From Cruorifilaria tuberocauda (taxonomy: Eukaryota; Nematoda; Chromadorea; Rhabditida; Onchocercidae), in assembly GCA_013365365.1 (NCBI GenBank), contig JABVXU010001102.1, positions 1 through 10,078 of the forward strand: DNA of 10,078 bases, written 5' to 3'. Of this stretch, positions 1-7,232 are shown one piece after another. Below the pieces are notes generated by a model. That model was not told the DNA's origin, did not search any database, and saw nothing but the letters and a program-made list of their open reading frames with translations. A program made the translations under genes and the position numbers. Each line of letters opens with the position of its first letter. Position 1 is the stretch's first letter.

Positions 1-93
1 TTCTACTATCTTATTCACTTATTTACTATTTTTCTACTACCTTATTTACTTATTTACTATTTTTCTACTACCTTATTTACTTATTTACTATTT
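1..93. repeat. 31-bp tandem repeat, three copies, cut by window edge
   Basis: Three consecutive 31-bp units start at 1, 32 and 63; units 2 and 3 are identical and unit 1 differs at two positions. Each unit contains TTCTACTACC followed by two TTATTTACT-like blocks. After 93 the pattern breaks down into TTTTTCACATTTTTC. The array begins at the window edge, so its true copy number is unknown. Confidence 0.85.
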
Positions 94-411
94 TTCACAT
101 TTTTCATTTACCATTTACTATATTTCATATCACTGTAGCATTTTTCATAAATGTAATATCACTTAATGTAAAATAGCTAATTAATATAAATAATATTTAA
201 GCTTTTGTTTTGATACGGTTGTAAAATGCCATTACTTTAAATAATAATTACTTATTTTTCAAGTACTGTAAATAAATCACACACAAAACATTTCTATAAA
301 GTTTTTTTTTTTTACTAAATATTTGAATGAAATATTTTAAAATGTATTTGACGTGTGATAAGAGGACAGAAATGATTGTAATCTTTTTTATCAATTTTCA
401 CATATCAAATT

Positions 412-458
412 CACGTGATTCGCTTTATCATTCACGTGTATGTCATCATTGACACGTG
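412..458. promoter_or_regulatory. Cluster of three CACGTG palindromes (candidate bHLH sites)
   Basis: Perfect CACGTG hexamers lie at 412-417, 433-438 and 453-458, so their starts are 21 and 20 bp apart, about two helical turns each. The first is in TCACGTGA, the form bound by TFEB/HLH-30-type and Myc/Max-type bHLH factors; the other two are in TCACGTGT and ACACGTGA. A partial match, GACGTGTGA, lies at 350-358. Three copies in 47 bp of AT-rich DNA is unlikely by chance. Regulatory use is inferred. The cluster is 3' of the only gene seen, so any target is probably to the left, outside the window. Confidence 0.45.
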
Positions 459-473
459 AATTGAATTGTTGAA

Positions 474-492
474 ATGAATGAATGAATGAATG
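474..492. repeat. (ATGA)n microsatellite
   Basis: Four full ATGA tetramers plus a partial one run without interruption, followed by a degenerate continuation (TTGAATGATTAATGA). Confidence 0.85.
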
Positions 493-514
493 TTGAATGA
501 TTAATGAAGATTTT

Positions 515-528
515 ATGTGTGTATGTTT

Positions 529-562
<34 letters not shown>
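515..562. repeat. (TG)n dinucleotide microsatellite
   Basis: An uninterrupted TG run covers 534-560. It is preceded by imperfect TGTGTGTATGTTTGTGTA. The run creates a false Cys/Val-rich open frame on the plus strand. Confidence 0.9.
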
Positions 563-564
<2 letters not shown>

Positions 565-620
565 TTATCATACAAATAATCATTCATTCATTTCGTTAGA
601 AATTAAAATATGCATGAATT

Positions 621-626
621 TATATT
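621..626 (-). terminator. Candidate polyadenylation signal AATATA
   Basis: No AATAAA was seen on the minus strand between the stop codon and the left edge. On the sense strand a variant hexamer AATATA ends 29 nt after the TAA stop, which would give the short 3' UTR usual in nematodes. In a 75-80% AT region such a hexamer is weak evidence. Confidence 0.25.
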
Positions 627-649
627 ATCGTCATTTTACAACTTACAAT

Positions 650-812
650 TTATCCATTCTTCATAACAGTATTGATTGTTTCCGGTTGACTAATTGTGTA
701 AACTTGATGATTGTTTACTTTAGTCCATGAAGCTGGTGATGCTTTACCGACAATGAAGAAAAAGCCATTACAAATAATCATTAAAGCAACAATCACATAG
801 AAAATTATTGAC
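650..812 (-). CDS. Exon 10: TM12, C-terminal tail and stop
   Basis: Completes Trp425 and codes residues 426-478: SIIFYVIVALMIICNGFFFI (TM12), then GKASPASWTK and a polar tail ending MKNG, TAA at 652-650. The acceptor is TTTTTTAG. GKASPASW matches the ASGEKQPW block that closes TM12 in vertebrate vesicular glutamate transporters, so the C-terminus is complete. Confidence 0.95.
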
Positions 813-3800
813 CTAAAAAAGAACAGTAATTAAGAATGAAATTTTATTTTTTTAAATTCTAGGCTTAACAATAGAAGAGAAAAAAAAAAGAAAAGTTATG
901 ATACTTATTTACTTTAATAATTATTCTTAACTTTAATAATTATTCTACAAGTTAATGGAATTTAAATCTATAATACTTACTTCATTAACTTTAATAGTCA
1001 TTCCATAAGTTAATTTTTATAAAATAATAGAAGAATTTAAAGTTATAATACTTACTTCATTAACTTTAATAGTTATTCCATAAGTTATGATACTTAATTT
1101 TTATAAAATCGTAGAAGACAAAAAAAAAGATTTAAAATCATAATACTAATTTCATTAACTTTAATAATTATTCCATAAGTTATAATAATTGTTTCATCAA
1201 TTTTTGTAATATAAAAAAAATATTGAAAAAATAAAATTCGTTTTTTTTTTCTTTCTCTTTTCAATATTATTACTAATTAATCAATAAGGTAAAGTATGGA
1301 AGGGAAAAAATGTGTTTAAGTTACATTCAAGTTATATATTTAAGTTGTTTAAATTTTTGACATATTTTTTTTGGTTTATCAATTAACCTAATTGGATGAG
1401 TAATATTTATATGTAAGTCAGGATAGTCCTGATTATTAAAGGAGATCGTTATTGGAGAATATTACAATTGTTGATTAGTCCAAAAATTTTTATCGAAAAA
1501 ATTTTTGATCAATTGATTTATGAATGATAATTATGATTAATTAATTGAATAACATATTAGAACTGTTGGTGACATTTATTGTTTATCATTCTCATTGATA
1601 ATATTGTTTGTCACTAAAATTGTTGACATATTTACATATTTCCGATCAGAAATAATCAACCTCAACCTGAATTATTTCATGAATTGATTGATTGCAAATT
1701 AATCAATCTTACCATTCTTCGATGGTGTTATTTGGTGCAAGAAGTGATACGAATAACGGAATAAATAGAATGACCAAACAGCTGATAATTGATAAGATTG
1801 AGAGGACAAAATGTGTATGTTGACGTGCAACCTAAATTTTAACATTTATTAATCAAATTAATACAGTCATAAAGTTATATTTGATATATGAAAAGATTCA
1901 TTTGTGTAACATTTATAAAATTTACAAATTTAAATTAAACGGTAAAATTTACATTTTCATACTGTAACTACCGTATCACATACCGTAACAAATTAGAAGA
2001 AAATTTTTTCAATATCATATTTTCAAGTTTCTCTCGTGTTAATTTCAAATTAACAATTTTGCATAAAATAAAATAATATATTTACTTACCAATTGCCCAC
2101 TTCTAATTACGCCTACGCTATTTAATCCACTAAATGCGATCGCTGCTGTATATGCTATTTGACCCAAATTTGCCGCATTAGCTGGTATTGATGCTAGGAA
2201 TATAAAACATGCTACCATAAAACCTAAAAGGTTAATTAAGTAAAAGCAAGAAATAGGTTAAGTAATTAAATTAAATAACAGATAAAACAATTAAATAATT
2301 GTAAATTGTGATAGGATCGTTCATAAGATAATTAATTAATTACTTTTCATTTATTTTGTTTATTGTCTATTACTAGGTAACTATTGTTTGAACAAAATTA
2401 ATTAAACTTTTTATACAAAATTAATTAAAACTGCGCAATAGAAACAAAACTAGATTAATAAATAACCTTGAGAAACAAAGGTAAATAACATTACTCGAGC
2501 TTTATCACCACAACAAGCAGCATGATCACTTAATGGACCAGCAAGAACTTTAATAATAATCGATAGTATCATTGGTAATGCTGAGGCTAAACCAGCTTGT
2601 TCTACGGTAAAATTCAATACCTAAAATTAATAAAATTAAAGTAAGTATTGATATATGTGAGAAAAAATGAACGAATAAAAGCGAAATCATTTTAATTTCA
2701 ATACTTTATAATTATTTCATATACGTAAATTATTAAAACGGTTCATGAAATTATTCAATTACTTTTAAAGTTCAAAGTTCAAAATTAATGAAAAAAATTT
2801 TTTTACAAGTGATAAAAGATAAATGATAAAAAATAAATGATGAATGATAAAATGTGATAAGTGATAAAACATGATAAATGATATAATGAATGATAAAAAA
2901 ACATTTTAAGATTGTATCAGCTTTTATCATTTTATCACTAATGTATTCGTTTCAAAACAAACTTCACTAAGATACACCGGTCCATATTGAAAAAATATAT
3001 GAAAGCCTAAGGTACCACCAATACATGCAATCCAAACGCCCCAAATCGAAATATCTCGAAGAATTGCACCGTACGGTACTTCAGGCATCTTCTTCGCATA
3101 TATCACCTCTTTACCAAATTCAATCTTTGATAACTCTTTCGAGCTTACATTCCTTAAATTAAATTCCTGAATAGGTTATTAATAATTCCTGAATTAATTC
3201 CTAAATAGAAGAAAAAAAAAACGGATTTCACACTGTTAAAATTAGCCATATCAGTTAATCGTTAATCGTTGAATTATCCAAAATGAAACTTGATGATAAG
3301 TTTCATGTATGATTCTCGAGAGTTTAAACTTAATATTAAATTCCTGTAAGATTTTTAATGCTATTTTTAATATTTGTTTATTTCTTTCATGCTTATTTTA
3401 TTTTTTAATATTTATTTATTTATTTTAGGTTTATTTAATTTGTTAACATTTATTTAATATTACTGCGATATTTTAAAGATTGATAATTTAACACTAAAAA
3501 AAATTTTAATTTGACATCATCCTTGTAAAATTCAAAAACTGATATTATATTTGCTTTAGATATAGAAATATATTGAGCACTTTTTTAAATTCTAATCTAA
3601 ATTGTTAGGGTATTTTTAAAATTCTTTATTTCTTTTTTACAAAAAAACACTAAGACTTTTTGTTTACTTCTTTTTTTATTTATTTCAATTATTTTACTTG
3701 TTTGCTTTGTTTATTTGTTTATTCAATGAATAAAATTAAATTTAAAAATATCTATTGTTTATTATTTTATTTTATAGTATATTGTATATTACATTATTGT

Positions 3801-6800
3801 ATCAATAATATTAGGTTTTTTTTTAAAATTTATTTTTTAAAATATTATAATTGAACAAACTTATGAATTTTTGGTGAATCACGATAGATAATATAAAATA
3901 ATAGCATAATAATTAATGTAAGTATTCCATGAATGTAATATGTTGCTGGCCAACCAAATGATGATACACATAAAGCTCCCGAGATAGGCATTGTAAACAA
4001 TGGCCCAATCTATAAATAACAACAACAAATCTTTAATCTTTAAAGTCTAATTTAAAAAAAAAATCTTTAACCTGTAAAGTCTAATTAATTTAAAAAACAA
4101 AAATAATGAAAAAAACAATGAAATGATTTTTAATGTATTTAAAGGAAAAAAAAATTACAAATAAAATATTTATTTATCATGATGATAGAATAATGAAGTA
4201 AGTAAAATTTTAATTGTAAACAAATATTTATCACAAACTTGCAAATGGCATAATATTAATGACATATACATTCCACTATCAGCTAATAATGACCACTGTG
4301 ACGTAATGGTACCAAGAACCGGATAAGCTGATGCATATGCAAATCCCTAAAGCCGGAAATTTAATTGAATTAAAGGAATACAAATTTAAGGAATGCTATT
4401 TTATATGCAATTCAGTATGCGAACCTTTTTTCTTTTAAAAGTTAATTAATTAAATTATCTCTTATGAATTTATATGATTATTAGCTATATTTTAATTAAA
4501 TTAAAATTTAATTTAATGTATATTTAATTGCAGTATTGTATATTCAATTGATTTATTTATTTAACTGGACTTATTTATTTTATTTAACATTTTATATATT
4601 TAATTGAGTGGTGCATTATTTTTATTCTAATGGTACCTTATATGCACAATTTATCAGTGAATATGATTTATCATTGATTGATTTATCACTAATTGATTTA
4701 TCATTATTTTGAAATATATCTCGAATACTGTCATATTAATCAAGAATATCACTTTTCCAGAATCACATAATTTGTTAATGGATTAAATGATCCATTAAGA
4801 ATATAACTTATCAGCAATCTTATCATATATTCTTGATAAATTAATTTATCAGTTGCCCTTTTAAAATTTCTGCATTTCTAAATTTCTTTAGATTATCTGA
4901 TAAAGATTTATCAAGGAATGATCGTAAAATATTAAACAATTCTTTCTTATACCTCCCAAAATCGCAGCGCAAAAAGAAAACCAAATCCAAAGTCAGCAAG
5001 CAATGGAATAAGAAGAGTGGAGATCGCCGATATTAATCCAAATAATGTGAAAAGTTTCCTGAAAATATTTGGGATATTTTATTAAAGATATTTTAAAATA
5101 TATTTCGATGTATAGACAGACGGAGGGATAGATGAATGGACGGACGGAGGAACGGAAGGATGGACGGATGGACAGAAGTGATGGACAGGTGGACGGAAGG
5201 ACGGACGGACAGAAGAACGGAAGGATGGACGGATGGACAGAAGGACAAATAGATGATGGACAGGTGGACTGACGGATGGACGGACGGATGGACGGAAGGA
5301 TGGACGGATGGACAGAAGGACAAAATAGATGATGGACAGGTGGACGGACGGACGGACGGACGGATGGACGACAGGCGGACGGATAGATTAGATGGATAAC
5401 ATTTTCTTCATTTTAAATATCATATTGCTTTCGTTTCGAATATATATTTGTTGAAGAAGCACAAAACTGTTAAACATAATATATATGTTTATAACAGTAT
5501 TATAACTGTCGTAATATTACTGTAATTAATATTACTGTAATACTGTAATTTACTGTAACAGTAATTCTAATGATTTATTATAACATTAAGAATATAGTAA
5601 GAGAAAATCATTGGAATGCAAAAGATATTTTTTAAAAAAGCATTGTTTAAATAAATTACGTTCTTTGATAATGTTCGTTTAATTCTTGATAATGATATTT
5701 CATAATAATATTAATATTATGTATATTCATATTTTATAATGATATTAATTCATGATAAATTATTTGATGAGCATAATTAATGATAAATTATTAGTGTGTG
5801 AATAAAGATTATCATTGTAGTGATTAATATTGAATGATAACAATTAATGATAAATTATTTGATGACTATAATTCATGATAAATTATTAGTGAGTGAATAA
5901 AGATTATCATTGTACTGATTAATAGAAACACTAAATTTTAATTTTTCCCCTTCCATTCTGATATTTTCAAAACTTCTGCATTTCGACTATCTCATGCAAA
6001 TTCATAATTGATTATAATATTACAAAATTGATGAACTAAAATGCATAAGGAGTATTCCGGATTTTTATAAATCTTATCTAAATAGCAAACTTAGTATGTA
6101 TTACTTTTTAGTTTTTATAATATAAGTCTTTTATATAAGTATAATAAATATATATTATACAAGTTTACTAATACTGGTTTTGAACTATTAATAAATAATT
6201 GGACATATTATAATTGATGATAACTTGTTGATATCGATTATTGATAATAAAAACGATTGTTGATTGTTGATTATTGATAATTGATATCAATTATCGATAA
6301 TAAAGAATTAAAGAAATTGAATTCAAAAAGGAAACTCACCTAATTGATAACTTTCTTTGAAGTAAAATTACTGGATAAGTACCTACAAGGTTACCGATAG
6401 CTGGCGCGGAAAATAATAGACCTTTCTCAGTTCCTGTGAAATAGTATGTTTTTCCGGATGAAACTAAAAAATTGATCCATTAGCATTTTGATAAATAAAT
6501 TATCAATGGAAATTTTACCATGAGACATTTGTAATTATATGAATTTATACATGAAATTGATTTAGACTCTTATCATTCATATCAAAATTAAATAGTATTT
6601 AATTATTTCAATGAGTTAGCAAAATATTTATTAGAATTGGAATCGTTGGTTTTTTTTTCTCTTTGTTTTCATTATCCTGATAGATTATCAATTACCTAAT
6701 AAATTTATTTAAATATTAAATTTCTAATTTAAATGAAAAATTTTCGAAATCCAAACTCAAAGAAAAAAAAAGTGTAACAAAAGAAGAAAAACTTGCATGA

Positions 6801-6986
6801 TTGTTCCGCTTCCGCCATTGATATATTTGACATTTGCGCCGTTTCATTAGACATACAGATAATTGTAAAATTTAAAATTAAAGTATTACTTGTGATAATT
6901 GAAAGTGCTAAGGTTGAAATGATTAAAATTAAATATCGCGTATGATTAGCATAATAAATTGGTTTTGAACGAGAAAACTGTAGCAT
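650..6986 (-). CDS. SLC17-like major facilitator superfamily transporter (10 exons, 478 aa)
   Basis: A predicted 12-span membrane transporter of the SLC17 organic anion family; relatives carry phosphate, sialic acid, glutamate or nucleotides, and the substrate here cannot be told. Exons, in transcript order: 6797-6986, 6340-6463, 4953-5058, 4239-4346, 3861-4009, 2963-3152, 2467-2620, 2090-2223, 1713-1831, 650-812. They join in phase to 1437 nt without an internal stop. Approximate TM spans: 18-45, 79-98, 108-126, 128-150, 165-190, 197-218, 260-285, 296-320, 332-352, 360-384, 392-416, 426-447. Visible motifs are LNFTIICM (TM1), LRFWEGFAYASAYP (TM4), HKNVSSKEL (central loop), AGPLSDH (after TM8), VARQH and APNNTIEEW. 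R137 aligns with the TM4 arginine of vesicular glutamate transporters; their nearby glutamate is Y144 here. Glycosylation sequons NET (47) and NIS (54) lie in the first non-cytoplasmic loop. Length is normal for the family. Uncertain points are the exon 1 donor and the exon 5/6 junction. Confidence 0.95.
897..1190. repeat. Degenerate tandem repeat in intron 9
   Basis: Intron 9 (813-1712) contains three related units, starting near 970, 1044 and 1138. They share TAATACTTACTTCATTAAC, then TTTAATAG, then ATTCCATAAGTTA; the spacing is about 75 and 95 bp. A partial, older copy lies at 897-955. The rest of intron 9 is AT-rich with no gene. Confidence 0.7.
1569..1614. repeat. Imperfect inverted repeat in intron 9
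   Basis: GTGACA...TTATCA on the left faces TGATAA...TGTCAC on the right around a short spacer (TTCTCAT). The outer 6 bp and inner 6 bp pair exactly and the middle is mismatched. It could form a hairpin about 100 nt after the intron's donor. Function unknown. Confidence 0.4.
1713..1831 (-). CDS. Exon 9: TM11
   Basis: Codes residues 386-424 plus two bases: VARQHTHFVLSILSII, then LFVSLLAPNNTIEE, with Trp425 completed by exon 10. The EEW ending before TM12 is shared across SLC17. The acceptor is AATTTAG and the donor is TG|GTAAGA. NNT in the TM11-TM12 loop is a possible glycosylation sequon. Confidence 0.95.
2090..2223 (-). CDS. Exon 8: TM9 end and TM10
   Basis: Codes the split Gly341 and residues 342-385: FMVACFIFLASIPANAANLG, then AAIAFSGLNSVGVIRSGQL. 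The FSGLNSVG segment is the conserved TM10 block of SLC17 proteins (GFSG-N in vertebrates). The acceptor is CTTTTAG and the donor is TTG|GTAAGT. Confidence 0.95.
2467..2620 (-). CDS. Exon 7: TM8, TM8-TM9 loop and start of TM9
   Basis: Codes residues 290-340 plus one base: VLNFTVEQAGLASALPMILS, IKVLAGPLSDH, then CCGDKARVMLFTFVSQ. AGPLSDH followed by a basic KAR corresponds to the G-x-x-[SA]-D loop after TM8 in this family. The acceptor is AATTTTAG and the donor is CAAG|GTTATT. Confidence 0.95.
2810..2938. repeat. GATAA-rich cluster in intron 6
   Basis: Within intron 6 (2621-2962), eight GATAA motifs (mostly TGATAAA) occur in about 90 bp, followed at 2924-2938 by two inverted copies (TTATCATTTTATCA). 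The two blocks could base-pair. The pattern is like an AT-rich simple repeat; GATA-factor binding is possible but untested. Confidence 0.6.
2963..3152 (-). CDS. Exon 6: cytoplasmic central loop and TM7
   Basis: Codes the split Lys226 and residues 227-289: NVSSKELSKIEFGKEV, the amphipathic stretch before DISIWGVW, then TM7 ending FQYGPVYLSE. The acceptor is the weak TTTAAG, chosen because its phase fits exon 5 and it recreates the family motif HKNVS. The donor is GAA|GTTTGT. A stronger acceptor CTATTCAG lies 14 nt upstream. Confidence 0.9.
3153..3860. other. Intron 5, AT-rich, nothing recognisable
   Basis: This 708-nt intron is made of long T-rich blocks on the plus strand (for example around 3360-3460 and 3620-3840). 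They produce a Phe/Tyr/Ile-rich false open frame. No repeat family, RNA gene or extra exon could be supported. Confidence 0.6.
3861..4009 (-). CDS. Exon 5: TM5 to TM6 and start of central loop
   Basis: Codes residues 177-225 plus two bases: IGPLFTMPISGALCV, FGWPATYYIHGIL, YRDSPKIH. The Gly-Trp after the TM5 loop and the SPKIH loop match the GW and ESPAKH positions of SLC17 proteins. The donor AA|GTTTGT joins exon 6 at 3152 to give HKNVSSKEL. A rival donor TTT|GTTCAA ends the exon at 3857 and would pair with an exon 6 start at 3166. Confidence 0.92.
4028..4097. repeat. 34-bp direct duplication in intron 4
   Basis: Two copies, starting at 4028 and 4062, share AATCTTTAA, TAAAGTCTAAT and a following A-run. 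They fill the part of intron 4 (4010-4238) nearest exon 5. Confidence 0.6.
4239..4346 (-). CDS. Exon 4: end of TM4 and start of TM5
   Basis: Codes residues 141-176 in phase 0 at both ends: GFAYASAYPVLGTITSQW, then GMYMSLILCHLQ. The acceptor is GGCTTTAG and the donor is CAA|GTTTGT. It aligns with the GLVEGVTYP block of vertebrate SLC17 proteins. The open frame continues past the donor, so the end is set by the GTTTGT site and by continuity with exon 5. Confidence 0.93.
4640..4930. repeat. TTATCA/TGATAA-rich part of intron 3
   Basis: Intron 3 (4347-4952) contains many TTATCA and TGATAA motifs here, including a short direct repeat of TTGATTTATCA near 4677-4705. No exon or other element is visible. 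The stretch between 4440 and 4600 is nearly pure A/T with a short inverted repeat at 4495-4517. Confidence 0.5.
4953..5058 (-). CDS. Exon 3: TM3 and start of TM4
   Basis: Codes residues 106-140 (KLFTLFGLISAI through ALRFWE). The acceptor ATTTTCAG is the only clean CAG acceptor in the gene; the donor is GAG|GTATAA. The Arg of LRFWE begins the RxxxG motif that exon 4 completes. Confidence 0.95.
5109..5395. repeat. GGAC/GGAT minisatellite in intron 2
   Basis: A run of GGAC and GGAT tetramers with strong strand bias (plus strand GGA-rich, transcript strand TCC-rich) sits just upstream of exon 3. A higher-order unit is visible, starting near 5151, 5216 and 5291 (65 and 75 bp apart). It shares CGGAAGGATGGACGGATGG, ACAGAAG and GATGGACAGGTGGAC. 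It is the most GC-rich part of the intron. Its Ser/Val/His/Pro-repeat open frame on the minus strand is a by-product. Confidence 0.9.
5513..5566. repeat. ACTGTAAT short-repeat cluster in intron 2
   Basis: TACTGTAA occurs four times in direct orientation, ending in a 7-bp-arm palindrome TTACTGTAACAGTAA at 5550-5564. It is too short to classify. Confidence 0.5.
5753..5930. repeat. 95-bp direct duplication in intron 2
   Basis: Two units, starting at 5753 and 5848, share TGATAAATTATTTGATGA, ATGATAAATTATTAGTG and GAATAAAGATTATCATTGTA with few differences. Each contains several GATAA/TTATC motifs. Confidence 0.8.
6276..6295. repeat. Perfect 20-bp palindrome in intron 2
   Basis: GATAATTGATATCAATTATC is its own reverse complement and lies 44 nt after the intron 2 donor. 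Flanking sequence is also rich in TTGAT/ATCAA words. Such a site could be a hairpin or a dimeric protein site, or chance in AT-rich DNA. Confidence 0.5.
6340..6463 (-). CDS. Exon 2: luminal loop and TM2
   Basis: Codes residues 65-104 with split codons at both ends. The acceptor is TTTTTTAG and the donor is G|GTGAGT. It contains YYFTGTEKGLLFSAPAIG and NLVGTYPVILLQRKLS, the TM2 region of nematode SLC17-like proteins. An in-frame TAA lies just upstream, so the exon cannot extend further 5'. TTTCACAG inside it is a weaker same-phase acceptor. Confidence 0.93.
6797..6986 (-). CDS. Exon 1: N-terminus and TM1 of the SLC17-like transporter
   Basis: Codes residues 1-63 plus one base. The start is the ATG at 6986-6984, one base after an acceptor (TTTTTTAG, ending at 6988); a more upstream in-frame ATG at 7037 would read through that pyrimidine tract and is rejected. 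TM1 runs to LNFTIICM, then a loop with NET and NIS sequons. Coding character (GCG, CGG and GAA codons, raised GC) continues to about 6797. The donor is best read as T|GCAAGT, a GC-type donor: it has the phase exon 2 needs and sits where coding character stops. Alternatives are T|GTATGT at 6856, which drops the conserved CM, and T|GTTACA at 6778, which adds a Phe run. Confidence 0.85.
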
Positions 6987-7009
6987 TCTAAAAAATGAAA
7001 TAGAAAACA
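6987..7009 (-). promoter_or_regulatory. Acceptor just upstream of the start codon (candidate trans-splice site)
   Basis: On the sense strand a pyrimidine-rich tract (GTTTTCTATTTCATTTTTTAG) ends one base before the ATG of exon 1. I find no upstream coding exon in the right phase within the window. An acceptor directly before the start codon is typical of spliced-leader trans-splicing in nematodes; a cis-spliced non-coding first exon farther right is the alternative. Confidence 0.5.
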
Positions 7010-7232
7010 AACGAAAAATTTTCAAATAAATAAACAATTAAAACTTTAGCAAATTGTTTTTCGTGACGTAATTAATTGAAAAATGATATCATACGAAGAG
7101 CTGTTTGATTAGTTGATAATAAATGATAACCTTCACTGATAATCAGTAAAGTATAGAGTAAAAGAATATAGTTTGAAACATTAACATCATGAATGAAAAG
7201 TATCATTGAATGTAGCAAAGCTAATATTTATT
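6987..7232. other. Proximal 5' flank of the transporter gene
   Basis: AT-rich, apparently single-copy sequence between the start of the gene and the GATA array. It contains TGATATCA (7084-7091) and scattered TGATAA. No TATA-like box can be singled out in this composition, and no coding exon was found on the minus strand. Confidence 0.5.

Larger units (their letters stand above)
94..649. other. Non-coding 3' flank of the transporter gene
   Basis: This AT-rich stretch follows the stop codon of the minus-strand gene. It includes that gene's 3' UTR next to 650, microsatellites and an E-box cluster, which are listed separately. No open frame with coding character is seen on either strand. The plus-strand open frame across 497-730 arises from the TG repeat and from sequence antisense to exon 10. 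Whether 94-410 belongs to a neighbouring gene's promoter cannot be told from the window. Confidence 0.6.

Noticed and set aside
497..730. 77-codon open frame on the plus strand
   Set aside because: It is made by the TG microsatellite and by sequence antisense to exon 10; no domain or coding character.
1418..1432. TCAGGA-TAG-TCCTGA hairpin in intron 9
   Set aside because: Six-bp arms with a 3-nt loop and no tail or partner features; too short to call a functional element.
3660..3854. 64-codon open frame on the plus strand
   Set aside because: It lies in intron 5 of the minus-strand gene and is a Phe/Tyr/Ile-rich reading of T-rich DNA.
4495..4517. AT-only inverted repeat (11-bp arms)
   Set aside because: Only A and T in a nearly pure A/T region, so easily produced by chance.
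5093..5323. 76-codon Ser/Val/His/Pro repeat open frame on the minus strand
   Set aside because: It is a reading of the GGAC/GGAT minisatellite within intron 2. Exon 3 is in a different segment and the repeat has no gene-like flanks.
6464..6780. A small extra exon between exons 1 and 2
   Set aside because: Candidate acceptor/donor pairs (for example after TATCAG or ending at CATG|GTAAAA) either hit stops or give the wrong phase. The GC-donor model needs no extra exon.
6987..7037. Upstream ATG at 7037 as the start of exon 1
   Set aside because: The 17 extra codons read through a pyrimidine tract and a TTTTTTAG acceptor, which is better explained as a splice site just before the ATG at 6986.
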